Shown in pieces: positions 30,762-39,368 of a stretch of 64,000 nt of DNA. Location of the stretch: the NCBI GenBank assembly GCA_001418405.1, contig LIQL01000042.1:46827-110826 (forward strand), in the 5' to 3' direction. A program made the translations under genes and the position numbers. Position 1 is the stretch's first letter. Every line of letters starts with the position of its first letter. Below the pieces are notes generated by a model. The model ran no database searches and was not told the DNA's origin. It saw only the letters and a program-made list of their open reading frames with translations. The stretch comes from Streptomyces diastatochromogenes. GTDB taxonomy: Bacteria > Actinomycetota > Actinomycetes > Streptomycetales > Streptomycetaceae.

Positions 30762-31898
30762 TCAGGCGGCGGCCGGAACCGCCCAGGCAAAGTCGGGGTC
30801 GGTGGCGAACACCTCAAGGGCTTGTCGGGCCTTGATGTGGGCGGCGACGGCCCAGCTCTTGATCTCTCGGATCTCGTAGGGCTGGTGCCTGTCGCTGACC
30901 TGTGCCCTGAGCAAACCGGTCTCGGCCTCCATCCGACGAAGGTCCGCGAAAAGGTCTTGGGTGTCCGCGCGCTCCAGCCGGGCGATGAGAGCGGCCAGCC
31001 GCTGGACGCGGTCGGTGTCGCCGAGACGCCGGCGGACAGTCGCGATGTCGTCCCCGATATCGGCGCATCGCACCCGCAGCTTCTCGCGATGCGGCTGGGG
31101 CTGCGGGCGGACCCTGCCCGCGGGCCACAGGAACCCGACGGCCTTCATCTTCTGGTCGCTGACGAACAGCGGGTCGGCGTACGAGCCATCCGGCCGGACG
31201 AGCGAGATGACCATCCGGCCGCCGCCGAGGTCGTTCACGCAGCGCACTTCCGCCTTCTCGCTCCAGCCGCGAGGGTAGAGCGTGCCGTCTTCGGCCCTGC
31301 CGTAGTGGGGTGTACGGATGATGTCGAACTCGGTGAGGTCGCCCCAGTCGCCGAACTCCCAGCCGTCCGGTGCCGTGGAGCAGGCTGCGTTCTGGCGCCG
31401 CTGACGCCCGGCGGCGGCCGCCGCAAGGTCGCCGAGCCACACCAGCGCGCCTGCGGCCTCCCGGCGGGAGGCGTACTCCATGCCGGAGGAGCCGTTGTCC
31501 GCCCGGGTGAACGTCCACTTCCGACTACGGGCGTAGGCGCGGCGCACGGTGCCAAGGTGTCCGTGCTCCGCGCAGGACACCGGGTAGATGAGAGTGTCGT
31601 CCGGGTTGCGGCGCGGGGCGCCGACCTGGGCGCGGCTCTCGTTGGCGTCCTTCGCCTGGCGCTCCCGTAGCCTGCGCGCCGCCAGCTCGGCGTCCTGCCT
31701 CCGCTGCTTCTGAACGTGGGCGAGTTGGCTGACCCGTACGAGATAGTCGGCAGGCGCGAAGCTGCTGTGGGCTCCGTCGGCAACAAGGTGTCGTCGGGCC
31801 CAGCGGCGCAGCGCGGCCAGTTCGTCGGCTATCGCCGCGTCACTGAGACGAGTAGCCGGGGTGGTGCTGGCGGGCATGGGAGAAGCGGCAGTAGTCAT
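30762..31898 (-). CDS. Hypothetical protein, 378 aa
   Basis: ATG at 31898. Helical N-terminus (DELAALRRWARRHLVAD), an Arg/Gln/Ala helix (KQRRQDAELAARRLRERQAK), then a beta-rich core with TLIYPVSCAEHGHLGTVRRAY and MEYASRREAAGALVWLGDLAA. Further on are VISLVRPDGSYADPLFVSDQ and a C-terminal helical bundle. CxxH in SCAEHGH could bind metal. Function unknown. It probably shares the class A promoter at 32383 with the 137-aa gene. Confidence 0.75.
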   Translation of the reverse strand: MTTAASPMPASTTPATRLSDAAIADELAALRRWARRHLVADGAHSSFAPADYLVRVSQLAHVQKQRRQDAELAARRLRERQAKDANESRAQVGAPRRNPDDTLIYPVSCAEHGHLGTVRRAYARSRKWTFTRADNGSSGMEYASRREAAGALVWLGDLAAAAAGRQRRQNAACSTAPDGWEFGDWGDLTEFDIIRTPHYGRAEDGTLYPRGWSEKAEVRCVNDLGGGRMVISLVRPDGSYADPLFVSDQKMKAVGFLWPAGRVRPQPQPHREKLRVRCADIGDDIATVRRRLGDTDRVQRLAALIARLERADTQDLFADLRRMEAETGLLRAQVSDRHQPYEIREIKSWAVAAHIKARQALEVFATDPDFAWAVPAAA

Positions 31899-31932
31899 GA
31901 GAGGCAGATCCCGGCAGTTGAGGGAGAGTTGA

Positions 31933-32346
31933 TCAGTAGAGGCGCGACGGGAGCCGGAACGACAGGTCATGGCCGGAGATCAGGCCGCCGTGCAGCTGGG
32001 TGAGCTGGAAGAGGATGCCCTCCGCCTCATCGCGGACCTCGTCCGGAACGGTCAGCGCCCCCGACGGCTCCCAGTTGACGTGCAAGTCGCCGACGTCGAA
32101 GCGGACCGGCCACGGCTGCTGACGGGTGACTTCGTGCGTTCCGGCCCGCACGATGAGGAAGTCGGCCCACACCCCCGTGGCCCGGATCGCCTTGATACTC
32201 GGCCGGAGCAGCTGCTCCAGGTCGCCCAGGAGTACTCGCGTGAGCTGCTCAGTCACCGCGTGCTGCACCTCCCACAGCGCGTCCTGGTCCGTCATCTTGG
32301 CGACCTCGGCGCGCTTCGTGGTGGGGGTGCTGGTGGCCGTGCTCAT
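31933..32346 (-). CDS. Hypothetical protein, 137 aa
   Basis: ATG with CAGGAG. Acidic helical first half (DQDALWEVQHAVTEQLTRVLLGDLEQLL), then beta strands (WADFLIVRAGTHEVTR; PVRFDVGDLHVNWEPSG) and a C-terminal FRLPSRLY. A small alpha/beta protein of unknown family. It stands first in an operon with the 378-aa gene. Confidence 0.75.
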   Translation of the reverse strand: MSTATSTPTTKRAEVAKMTDQDALWEVQHAVTEQLTRVLLGDLEQLLRPSIKAIRATGVWADFLIVRAGTHEVTRQQPWPVRFDVGDLHVNWEPSGALTVPDEVRDEAEGILFQLTQLHGGLISGHDLSFRLPSRLY

Positions 32347-32382
32347 GGCTGCTCCTGTGGTGGGTGTGGCGGGGACGGGGAA

Positions 32383-32426
32383 CACATTGCGGCTTGATTG
32401 CCGCATCACCTTCGTGCGCGCGAAAT
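32383..32426 (-). promoter_or_regulatory. Class A promoter
   Basis: Minus strand AATTTCGC, 30 bases, then CAATGTG. Confidence 0.5.
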
Positions 32427-32573
32427 TGAGGTCTTTACGCCCGGCGGTTCTACGGAGGCCGGTCCTCTCGGACTGACGACGAGCCGTGTGCGCACGGCGA
32501 CGTCTGACAGGGGGAGTGCCTCTGGGGCGGGACGTGCGGCTCCACTGGTCTGGTGCTGCCGATCAGCCCCGAT

Positions 32574-32603
32574 CACTGCGCCGGGCGCGCGCCCGGCGCA
32601 GTG
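32574..32603 (-). terminator. Perfect hairpin terminator
   Basis: CACTGCGCCGGGCGC is followed by its complement, seven bases past the 164-aa gene stop. Confidence 0.85.
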
Positions 32604-32609
32604 GAGGGA

Positions 32610-33104
32610 TCACAGACGGCGGGCGCGGGATTCCCAGACCCCGGAAGCGCCTGTCCAGGCCGTTCCCTCAGGGATGAGCAGTCCGAACGTGTTGAGCAGG
32701 ATGGTGGCCGCTTGGTCGGTCGGTGGCACGATCGGCGCCTTGCTCCGGTCACATACGGGGGCCCATCCGCCGCGTCCGTCGTGGATCTCCAGCTGCCAGC
32801 GCCACATGGTGCGCGTGAGCCGCACGGTGACGAACTCAGCAGGCGCCAAGGAAGGGGCGGCCTCCACAATCGCGTCTTCGATCTCCTCCGCCAGCTCAAC
32901 GCGTCCCCCATGGCGGCCCTCCACTGCCGCGCACTCACGGTCGCTGCCACCACCGATGGGATAGTCACCGACAGTCAGTGACTCTTGCGCCTGCTCCGTG
33001 AGCAGCATGAGCTCAGTAACCAGCTTGATCACCACAGGGTCACGGATAACTTGCGGGAGAAGTGCGCTGATCTGCGTGCGACGGTCGTGCTGGCTGATGG
33101 GCAT
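32610..33104 (-). CDS. Hypothetical protein, 164 aa
   Basis: ATG with GCAGGAGG. Helical N-terminus (ISALLPQVIRDPVVIKLVTELMLL), a Gly-rich turn, an acidic helix (ELAEEIEDAIVEAAPSL), then strands (EFVTVRLTRTMWRWQLEIHDG). It is monocistronic between an excellent class A promoter (33141-33184) and a terminator. Family unknown. Confidence 0.75.
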   Translation of the reverse strand: MPISQHDRRTQISALLPQVIRDPVVIKLVTELMLLTEQAQESLTVGDYPIGGGSDRECAAVEGRHGGRVELAEEIEDAIVEAAPSLAPAEFVTVRLTRTMWRWQLEIHDGRGGWAPVCDRSKAPIVPPTDQAATILLNTFGLLIPEGTAWTGASGVWESRARRL

Positions 33105-33140
33105 CCGGGCCTCCTGCGGTTCGAGGTTGCTTGGCGCTCA

Positions 33141-33184
33141 GAAGGTAGGCACCAGCCCTGGCCCAGGCGTATTTCCGGCGAATC
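33141..33184 (-). promoter_or_regulatory. Class A promoter
   Basis: Minus strand GGATTCGC, 30 bases, then TACCTTC. Confidence 0.65.
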
Positions 33185-33241
33185 CGGGATGCTTCGACGG
33201 CACGGTGGAACGCGGCCACAGCCACGGAATATCCTCTCTGC

Positions 33242-33382
33242 GTGCACTCTCATACGCGGCTGGGCGGCTTCTCACAGCAGGGGAGCCACGCGTCATACGA
33301 ATCGGAGCGGCTGGACAGCCTCCCCGGTGAGTCTGCTCGCCGCCGGGTCGCAGCCGCCTTGACCACCGTGGAGCTCGCATGA
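33242..33382 (+). CDS. Small ORF upstream of the toxin-antitoxin-like pair
   Basis: GTG start, 46 aa (VHSHTRLGGFSQQG ... AALTTVELA). Its TGA overlaps the ATG of the next gene (ATGA). The overlap and basic C-terminal helix suggest a real leader or a third component, but there is no clear ribosome site. Confidence 0.35.
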   Translation: MHSHTRLGGFSQQGSHASYESERLDSLPGESARRRVAAALTTVELA

Positions 33383-33651
33383 CTGCCCAGCCCGTCGAAC
33401 CCACGCCCGGCATGCCGGCCAAGACCCTGGCCGGCATCCGCGCCGCGCTCCCCAAGGACCAGCGTGCCGCGTTCGACCAGCAGCGCGACGCCCTTGACCT
33501 TGCGGACCTGTCCACCGTCGCAACATTCCGGGACAAGTGGTGGGGGCGTGCCGTGGCCGCGCTCGACTCCACTCTTGAAGCGGACTTCGACGCCGGTATG
33601 GCGGGGGAACTCGAGATCGTGCCCGGCTGGGACCTGGCGGCTGGCCGGTGA
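33379..33651 (+). CDS. Putative antitoxin (DUF6247-like)
   Basis: 90 aa, one of few rightward genes. The opening QPVEPTPGMPAKTLAGIRAALPKDQRAAF is what I associate with the DUF6247 family found beside RelE/ParE-like genes in Streptomyces. Then FRDKWWGRAVAALDSTLEADF and an acidic end. It overlaps the following gene by four bases (ATGA), as expected for antitoxin-toxin pairs. It probably binds and neutralises the partner and may repress the operon. Confidence 0.7.
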   Translation: MTAQPVEPTPGMPAKTLAGIRAALPKDQRAAFDQQRDALDLADLSTVATFRDKWWGRAVAALDSTLEADFDAGMAGELEIVPGWDLAAGR

Positions 33652-33947
33652 CATCCGCTCCAGACACCTGGCCCTGGGGCCTGACCAAAACCGCCCAGCG
33701 GCAGTACGAGGACCTGGCCGATCATCCGACGGCCCCCGTTCCTCAGGATGCCGTCGACGCACTGCTGCGTCGGATCACCGCCGAACCGTACGGGGCAGGG
33801 TCGACGTTCTCCACCGCCCGCCCCGAGTGGGACCGCGTGGCCGCATTCGATCACCTCGTCATCCCGTACCAGGTCCACGACCCCGACCGGAATCCTCAGG
33901 CCAAGCAGCGCTGCGTGGTCATCTTGCGCATCGTGTGGGCTGAGTGA
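33648..33947 (+). CDS. Putative RelE/ParE-like toxin
   Basis: 99 aa, translationally coupled to the putative antitoxin. The pattern LTKTAQRQYEDLADHP, then AVDALLRRITAEPYGAGSTF, a beta strand (DHLVIPYQVHDPD), and RCVVILRIVWAE at the end matches the helix-helix-sheet topology of small RelE-fold proteins, which end in a strand. Catalytic residues cannot be assigned by eye. It is likely a plasmid stabilisation module. Confidence 0.65.
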   Translation: MTSAPDTWPWGLTKTAQRQYEDLADHPTAPVPQDAVDALLRRITAEPYGAGSTFSTARPEWDRVAAFDHLVIPYQVHDPDRNPQAKQRCVVILRIVWAE

Positions 33948-34071
33948 TCTCCTCCAGCCCCTACCAACCAGCAGGTGGCAGCGCCCCAGGTAGATCACGA
34001 GACGTGTCCGTGGGGCTCCCGGACAGAATCCACGGGTACACATAGACGCACTGTGGCCCGGCTGGAAGCGT

Positions 34072-34284
34072 GTGACTGAGCGCCAGACCTGGCGGGATTT
34101 GCTAACTGAAGTGCTCACCTTGCATCGCCCTGACGTGCAGGAACGTCCCGCGCCCCCCGTTGGTGTGATCGCGGCCGTGAGGGCGCGGACGCTCGATCAG
34201 TGCCGTGACCTGCGGAGTGCTCAATCCGCCAACTCGACCGCTCAGCCGCCGGGCGAAGCGCTCAGTCACAAAGCGGAAGGCTAA
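34072..34284 (+). CDS. Doubtful small ORF, 70 aa
   Basis: GTG with GGAAG upstream. Its first half (RQTWRDLLTEVLTLHRPDV) reads like a helix, but the second half has unusual codons and low-complexity polar content. It fills a gap of about 350 bases between the toxin-antitoxin pair and the next leftward gene. It may be real or a remnant. Confidence 0.3.
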   Translation: MTERQTWRDLLTEVLTLHRPDVQERPAPPVGVIAAVRARTLDQCRDLRSAQSANSTAQPPGEALSHKAEG

Positions 34285-34303
34285 CCAGCCGGGCCACAGT
34301 GCG

Positions 34304-34459
34304 TCACAGCCCCAGCCCCACCCACTCGCGGTTGGCGATCTTCTGGGCCTCGGGCTCGGAGTCCGCTATGTCGAACATGTAGGCGGTCAGCGACACGTCC
34401 CGGGTGGTATCCCGGAGCTGACGTCGCAGAACGTAGGCGGTGAGCTGCTGACCTCTCAT
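34304..34459 (-). CDS. Small hypothetical protein, 51 aa
   Basis: ATG at 34459. A protein-like sequence with LTAYVLRRQLRDTTRDVSLTAY, an acidic MFDIADSEPEAQKIANREW and a hydrophobic end. GTG at 34486 is an alternative start. It lies just downstream of the 833-aa gene in the same direction. No family recognised. Confidence 0.5.
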   Translation of the reverse strand: MRGQQLTAYVLRRQLRDTTRDVSLTAYMFDIADSEPEAQKIANREWVGLGL

Positions 34460-34516
34460 GCGCCCGCAAACCCGACAGCCAGGCACCCACCGCGGCGACT
34501 GTGCTGACCATGGTGT

Positions 34517-37018
34517 TCAGGCAGCTGACGGCATCGCGTCCTCTCGGAACCGGGACAGCCGCCGACCTGCGGGGACGATGGCCGGCATCTGGCTTCCCGC
34601 AGGGTGCCGCGGTGCCATGGCCGTCCCGGCGGTGTCGATCACGTCGCTGGCCGCCGGAGGCTGCCCGTGGGCTTTACCGACGAGCCGCTGTTCGCCGCGG
34701 CAGCATCCCCCCGGCCTCGGACGTTCGACCTCCGGAAGAGCGCCGCCCTCATCCGCCCAGGTCTGCTCGGCGATCTCCGCCGCGCGTGTCTCCTGCTCGG
34801 CGATCGTCACCGGACGCGCGCACCGGCGCAGCGTCCACGCGTCGATCGGAGGCAGCTGCCGGGCGATCCTCTTCGTGTCCTCCCTGTTCCGGCGCAGCCG
34901 CCGGGCGTCCACGTAACGTGCCTCGTAGGCGGTCTTGTCGTCAGGGTGGATCCCTTCAGGGTGCAGCCCGACCAGGAACAGTGCCGTGGCGCCCATGGGC
35001 GTCACGAGGATTCGCCGGTCCTGCTTGCGGCCGATCGACAAGAATCCGGCTCGCGCCAGCATGAGCGTCCGCTCTTTGCTCACTCGCCGGCGGCCGATCC
35101 ACGCGAAGCCGTCCCGGCGGTACATCTGTCCAGTAGCTGCCTGTTCCATCACGGACACCATGCCCTTGGACCAGCCCAGCTTCGGCACATGCTCTGCTGC
35201 AAGGTCACGGACGATCATCAGCCTCAGCCGGTTGTCAGCGTCCAGGCCCGTCCGCTGACGCTCCTCCGCTTCGTACTGTGCTTCCCACTCCCGGCGCTCC
35301 CTCTCCTGCCGGGCCTCCTCATCCGCTCTGGCCTGAGTCCACGGCTCGGCGACGAGTTCGACCAGGTCGGCGATGGTGGACTGCTTCCCGGCGGCCAGCT
35401 GCGCACGTTCAGCCGCCGCGAGAGCGCTGGTCACGTAGTTCCGCAGCGTCGACACCGTCACCGTCCCGGCATCCCGATCAGCCCACTCCGCGTACTTCTG
35501 CGCATCAAGGAACCCGTCGTGCGCGGCCCACATGGCCGCGTCCAGGCGCGCAGTGTGCTGTCCACGGCCGCGAGCCGCCGCGCGTTCTGCGGCATCAGCC
35601 GCCGCGCTTGCCAGATGCACAGCCTGCCGGGCCACGTCGACGAAGACCTGGAGGGCCTCTGGCCGCTCCGGTGTCACCCGTACTGTGCGTGGCGTCGGCA
35701 CACCGAACACGGCACCACCCTCGTCCTCCCAGCTGAGGTGACTCGAAGGGTCCGACTGGATATCGGGCAGGGTGCGCGGAGGCGCGAGGAGCTCGCGGTA
35801 CTGCGCAGCCCGCTTACGATGCGCGGCCGCCTGCCGGGTCAGCTTCCGCTGCTGCTCGCGCAGCTCCTTCAGCTTCTCCCGCGTAGCGGTGAGGAGCCCC
35901 GGGGCACGGTCCTTGGCGGCGGCCAGGTGCAGGGCCTCGGCGTCCGGCCGCGCGAGATAGCGCAGCGCGAGCGCCCGCAGGACTCCGGACGCGCGCCGCT
36001 CGGTGGCCTCCGGCGCGGAGCAGCTGGTCGTACGGGACAGCCGAATCTGAGCCGGGAGCCGGTCAGGGGTGGTGTGGGTGATCCGGGCCGTGTCGCCGCT
36101 GCTGCTCCAACCACCGCTCAAGCGAATGGTGTTGATGGTCGGTTCGTCGCGCGCCTCGTGCCCGTAGCGGCTGGTCGGGATGCCGTACGTGACGTGAATG
36201 CCGTCCGGCCACGGGGAGCTGCCGTACCGGTAGCGCTCCACGGTGAACGATCCGGCAACCCTCGCGCCCTGGACCTGGTAGACCACGCTGCCAGGCCGCG
36301 TACCTTCCGGGGCTGGGACCTCCCGTACGGTCAGGACGCCCATCTGGTGCCCGTGACGGTCGAAGAACGGCACCCGCGCCGGCGTGGGGTCAGCCGGAAG
36401 GACGGCAGCGGGGCGCCGACGCAGGATGCCGGTGAGCTGGTTGACCGTCCGGCGAGCCGAGACTCGCTGGTCCTTCACCTTCTGGATCTCTGCCTCGAAG
36501 TGTTCGGCCCGCTGCTCCTCATGCTTCGCGTGCTCCTCCGCCCGGGCGACCGCGGCCGCCAGCTTCAGCTCGGCGACGTCTTCGCGGTCACGCCACAGCC
36601 CCAGCAGGCACCGGACGACGGCCTCGGTGCGCTGGCGCGCGCCGTCCGGCAGCCGTTCAGTGCGGAAGCTCCTGCCGGAGGCTGTGGCGTACCGGCCCAG
36701 GAAGTAGCGCGTCGGCATCGCGTGTGGATCAAGTCCGGCGGTGTGTCCGTGGATGCCTACGCGGTAGACGACGGGTTCGTCGGACCGTGGCGTGTAGTAG
36801 GTCTGGGGCTCGAGTCCGTCGCCGTACTGGACGTGGATGGTCGTGGGCAGGACGGAGCCGCCGCGCAGGGCCTCCGGGGTCAGGACGAAGGTGCCCTTGA
36901 TGTGCGGGCCGGAGACCTGGAAGCGTACTCGCCCGCGTGGGAGGACCGTGTCGTGGATGGTCAGTGTTCCAACGCCACGTACGTCGGCCGTACGCGGCGT
37001 AGGGGACGACGTGGGCAT
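34517..37018 (-). CDS. Large protein with duplicated N-terminal domain and coiled coils
   Basis: 833 aa, ATG with GGAG. Two homologous units of about 230 residues open the protein. Each starts with a G-x-LT(I/V) strand and continues with a (F/Y)QV-x-G-xx(I/V)-x-G(T/S)F strand pair, then a (I)HV-x-YG motif, DEP and a helical tail. The tails are charged coiled coils (residues about 140-180 and 365-400). A third Ala/Arg-rich helical region follows near 440-590. A C-terminal part contains WSKGMVSVMEQAATGQMYRRDGFAWIGRRRVSKERTLMLARAGFL, which looks like a winged-helix. Probably a structural or DNA-associated protein; the family is unknown. Confidence 0.82.
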   Translation of the reverse strand: MPTSSPTPRTADVRGVGTLTIHDTVLPRGRVRFQVSGPHIKGTFVLTPEALRGGSVLPTTIHVQYGDGLEPQTYYTPRSDEPVVYRVGIHGHTAGLDPHAMPTRYFLGRYATASGRSFRTERLPDGARQRTEAVVRCLLGLWRDREDVAELKLAAAVARAEEHAKHEEQRAEHFEAEIQKVKDQRVSARRTVNQLTGILRRRPAAVLPADPTPARVPFFDRHGHQMGVLTVREVPAPEGTRPGSVVYQVQGARVAGSFTVERYRYGSSPWPDGIHVTYGIPTSRYGHEARDEPTINTIRLSGGWSSSGDTARITHTTPDRLPAQIRLSRTTSCSAPEATERRASGVLRALALRYLARPDAEALHLAAAKDRAPGLLTATREKLKELREQQRKLTRQAAAHRKRAAQYRELLAPPRTLPDIQSDPSSHLSWEDEGGAVFGVPTPRTVRVTPERPEALQVFVDVARQAVHLASAAADAAERAAARGRGQHTARLDAAMWAAHDGFLDAQKYAEWADRDAGTVTVSTLRNYVTSALAAAERAQLAAGKQSTIADLVELVAEPWTQARADEEARQERERREWEAQYEAEERQRTGLDADNRLRLMIVRDLAAEHVPKLGWSKGMVSVMEQAATGQMYRRDGFAWIGRRRVSKERTLMLARAGFLSIGRKQDRRILVTPMGATALFLVGLHPEGIHPDDKTAYEARYVDARRLRRNREDTKRIARQLPPIDAWTLRRCARPVTIAEQETRAAEIAEQTWADEGGALPEVERPRPGGCCRGEQRLVGKAHGQPPAASDVIDTAGTAMAPRHPAGSQMPAIVPAGRRLSRFREDAMPSAA

Positions 37019-37101
37019 GGTCGGGCTCCAGGAAGAGGATGATGGGGAGTTCAGGTGTCCCTGCGGATGGCTCGCTCGTGCGGAGCCGTCGAGGTGAGGC
37101 C

Positions 37102-37144
37102 GAAGGTAGGGGCGTGGTCGGTAAGAGACTCGGCGCCGCGATTT
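37102..37144 (-). promoter_or_regulatory. Class A promoter
   Basis: Minus strand GAAAATCGC, 29 bases, then TACCTTC. Confidence 0.6.
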
Positions 37145-37257
37145 TCGGGTCCGCGGCGTACTCCGCGGGACGCGTGGCGGTGGTTGCCGCCGCGGTGGGG
37201 CGGACAGGGGGTGTGGCTAGACCGGAGCCCGCCGCGCCCAGGGCGCGGCGGGCGGGG

Positions 37258-37291
37258 CCCTTCACCGTGCGCTGCGGCACACGGTGAAGGG
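37258..37291 (-). terminator. Hairpin terminator
   Basis: CCCTTCACCGTG / CACGGTGAAGGG, eight bases past the 252-aa gene stop. Confidence 0.8.
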
Positions 37292-37299
37292 CGACGCTG

Positions 37300-38058
37300 C
37301 TATGCCATCTCGTGCAGTCGCCGGGTGACCTTCCCCAGGTCTGCGCGGTACCAGGTCTGTCCGAGAGGTCCGTTGATGGTCCGCTGCGCCGAGTCGTAGG
37401 CATACACCCGTGTCTGCGCGCCGAACCGGTCGACCAGCGTGGTGACGGTCCGGATCAGGTCGGCTCCCCTCTCGCCGTCCCGCACGAACAGGGGCGTGTG
37501 GATGAAGTAGGCCCACAGCTGCTTTTCAGCGAAGGGCCAGACGTTCCCGTACGCACCGCCCTGCGCGTGGATCTGCCCGACGGGGATGAACCCCCACCGT
37601 TGCTCGAACGCTGTCCAGTACGCATCGATCACCGTGAGCGGGTGCCCTTCGTACGGCTCTCGTTCGATGACCGCGCCGGGGCGGCTTCGCATGAACGTGA
37701 TCCCCATGGGGTTGTTGCCGAGGCCGCATCCGTCGAAGTCGTCCACGGGCGCGGTCACGGTCCATACCTCGTCGTCGACCCACGGGCCGCCGTCAAGGCC
37801 AGGTCCTTCGGCCCGCACCCCGGCAACGACCACGGTCTGGGTGCCGTCGCCGTTGTCACGCACGAAGGCGTCGTTGTTCGGGCGTTCGTTGTTCAGTGCC
37901 CGAAAGCCCGGTCCAGGCGTCCACGTGGGGGCGTCGGCGAACGCGCCATCAGGGAACAGCAGCGCCACTCCGAACGATCCACGGTCCATGTCCCCGACGG
38001 CGTTCCAGGACTGGGAGACCGCGTTGACGAGGCGTCGGCGGAAGGCGCGCTTGTTCAT
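37300..38058 (-). CDS. Hypothetical protein, 252 aa
   Basis: ATG with AAGGAG. Begins MNKRAFRRRLVNAVSQSWNAV. Acidic, Gly/Asn-rich centre (NNERPNNDAFVRDNGDGTQTVVVAG). Then DAYWTAFEQRWGFIPVGQ and a C-terminal GADLIRTVTTLVDRFGAQTRVYAYDSA. An alpha/beta protein with many aromatics and no recognised motif. Single gene between a class A promoter and a terminator. Confidence 0.78.
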   Translation of the reverse strand: MNKRAFRRRLVNAVSQSWNAVGDMDRGSFGVALLFPDGAFADAPTWTPGPGFRALNNERPNNDAFVRDNGDGTQTVVVAGVRAEGPGLDGGPWVDDEVWTVTAPVDDFDGCGLGNNPMGITFMRSRPGAVIEREPYEGHPLTVIDAYWTAFEQRWGFIPVGQIHAQGGAYGNVWPFAEKQLWAYFIHTPLFVRDGERGADLIRTVTTLVDRFGAQTRVYAYDSAQRTINGPLGQTWYRADLGKVTRRLHEMA

Positions 38059-38121
38059 GTCTGACTCCTTGCGGCTGCGGCCGTCGGGGAGGTTCCCCTG
38101 CTGGCCGGTGCTGGTGAGGAG

Positions 38122-38164
38122 GAAGTTACGAGCGGGCCTTACGGCGATCACGCCTGCGCGAAAC
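38122..38164 (-). promoter_or_regulatory. Class A promoter
   Basis: Minus strand GTTTCGC, 29 bases, then TAACTTC. Confidence 0.6.
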
Positions 38165-38250
38165 GAGCGGAAGCCGGCCGTCGACGAGGACCTGACCGGC
38201 CCGCCGGGACTTGGGATTCCTGAAAGGCCGGCGGACAGCCCCCGCGGCAT

Positions 38251-38278
38251 AGCCCGGCCCGCCGGGCGGGCCGGGGCT
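38251..38278 (-). terminator. Hairpin terminator
   Basis: AGCCCGGCCCGC / GCGGGCCGGGGCT with one mismatch, downstream of the 275-aa gene. Confidence 0.7.
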
Positions 38279-38299
38279 GTCGGTTCCGGTCTGCTCTGG

Positions 38300-39127
38300 C
38301 TACACGGTGGCGGGTGTGGAGGACCTGCCGCGCCCCCGCAGGCCGCGTCGCCGAAGCGGATCATGGCGCTGGGGCTCCACGGGGACGATCGTGGTGATCG
38401 GGTCCACGTCTTCCGGCAGCAGATGGAAGTTCACCCAGTGCGGGGCGACGAAGAGGGTCACCTCCCGTTTCCTCTTCGGCCCAGTCCAGTAGCGGTGGAA
38501 GTGCCCTGCGCGTTGGTGCGGGGCCCGTTCGACGCCGGTGGGGATGCTGTCACCGTCACGTACGCGGCCCGCCGCGCGGCGGGCCGCGTGAAGGCGGGGC
38601 CCGATGCGCCACCCGACCTCGACGAAGAACGGGTGGCGGTCCTTGCGGACGCTCTTCCGTCGCTTCTTACGAGTCGGCCTGACGACCGGCTGCTCAACGA
38701 CGTCGCGGTTGTCGCAGCACAGGTAGACCAGGATGCTCAGCGCGGGCTTCAGCAACTCTTCGAACAGCTGGTAGACGGGCTTCTCGGTCGGCTCTCTGCT
38801 CCAGACCGCTTCAGCGCGGGCTGCGGCAAAGTCGACGGCCTGCTTCAACGTGAACTGACGCAGCCCGGTCGGGATGTTGAGGCGGACGTGCGTCTGGCTC
38901 CGGACCTCCCCAGTGTCCTCATCGAGCAGGTCCACGACGAACAGCATGCCCAGCCCCTCGATGTCCGGCTCATCGGTGTAAGTCTGCCGCTCGGGCAACT
39001 GGTTGTACCCGTGGATGAAGAAGCCCCGGACCAGGGCGTCGGTGTTCCGGTAGCGGACCGGCCAGGGATCTGGCAGGACGCACAGCGGGTTGATGGTCTT
39101 CAAGGCTCGGACGTGGTGCTTTGACAT
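38300..39127 (-). CDS. Hypothetical protein, 275 aa
   Basis: ATG (MSKHHVRALKTINPLCVLP). An alpha/beta N-terminal part has RNTDALVRGFFIHGYNQLPE and GLGMLFVVDLLDEDTGEV. A helix LKQAVDFAAARAEAVW is followed by LSILVYLCCDNRDVVEQPVV and a very basic RKKRRKSVRKDRH linker. The C-terminus has HFHRYWTGPKRKREVTLFVAPHWVNFHLL, resembling a replication- or HNH-like element only superficially. I cannot assign it. Class A promoter at 39197-39240. Confidence 0.75.
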   Translation of the reverse strand: MSKHHVRALKTINPLCVLPDPWPVRYRNTDALVRGFFIHGYNQLPERQTYTDEPDIEGLGMLFVVDLLDEDTGEVRSQTHVRLNIPTGLRQFTLKQAVDFAAARAEAVWSREPTEKPVYQLFEELLKPALSILVYLCCDNRDVVEQPVVRPTRKKRRKSVRKDRHPFFVEVGWRIGPRLHAARRAAGRVRDGDSIPTGVERAPHQRAGHFHRYWTGPKRKREVTLFVAPHWVNFHLLPEDVDPITTIVPVEPQRHDPLRRRGLRGRGRSSTPATV

Positions 39128-39196
39128 GGCGGTGCCTCGGGGTTCAGTGGGCCGCGTGGGAGAGCGAGGCCGTGGACGAGGCGCTTCGCCGGGCCG

Positions 39197-39240
39197 GAAG
39201 CTACGGGCGGGCGCGGGCGCGGTACTTGCGTCTGCGAGAA
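39197..39240 (-). promoter_or_regulatory. Class A promoter
   Basis: Minus strand GGTTCTCGC, 30 bases, then TAGCTTC. Confidence 0.6.
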
Positions 39241-39312
39241 CCACCGCCGGCCGAGAGGGCGCCGCCGTGGCACGGGCTGTGGAGGCCGGACAGCCGGCTT
39301 GGGACGTAAAGC

Positions 39313-39357
39313 GGACCGATGCCGGGGCGGTGATCTACACCGCCCCGGCATCGGTCC
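39313..39357 (-). terminator. Hairpin terminator
   Basis: GGACCGATGCCGGGGCGGTG and its complement around about six bases, 12 bases past the VWA gene stop. Confidence 0.85.
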
Positions 39358-39368
39358 CGGAACTCGTA

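Noticed and set aside
33138..34118. 326-codon leftward frame over the toxin-antitoxin-like genes
   Set aside because: The rightward genes overlap by ATGA and are protein-like; this frame covers a promoter and is Arg/Ser-rich.
34604..37042. 812-codon rightward frame opposite the 833-aa gene
   Set aside because: Antisense shadow; no motif, and the leftward frame has domain repeats plus a promoter and start site.
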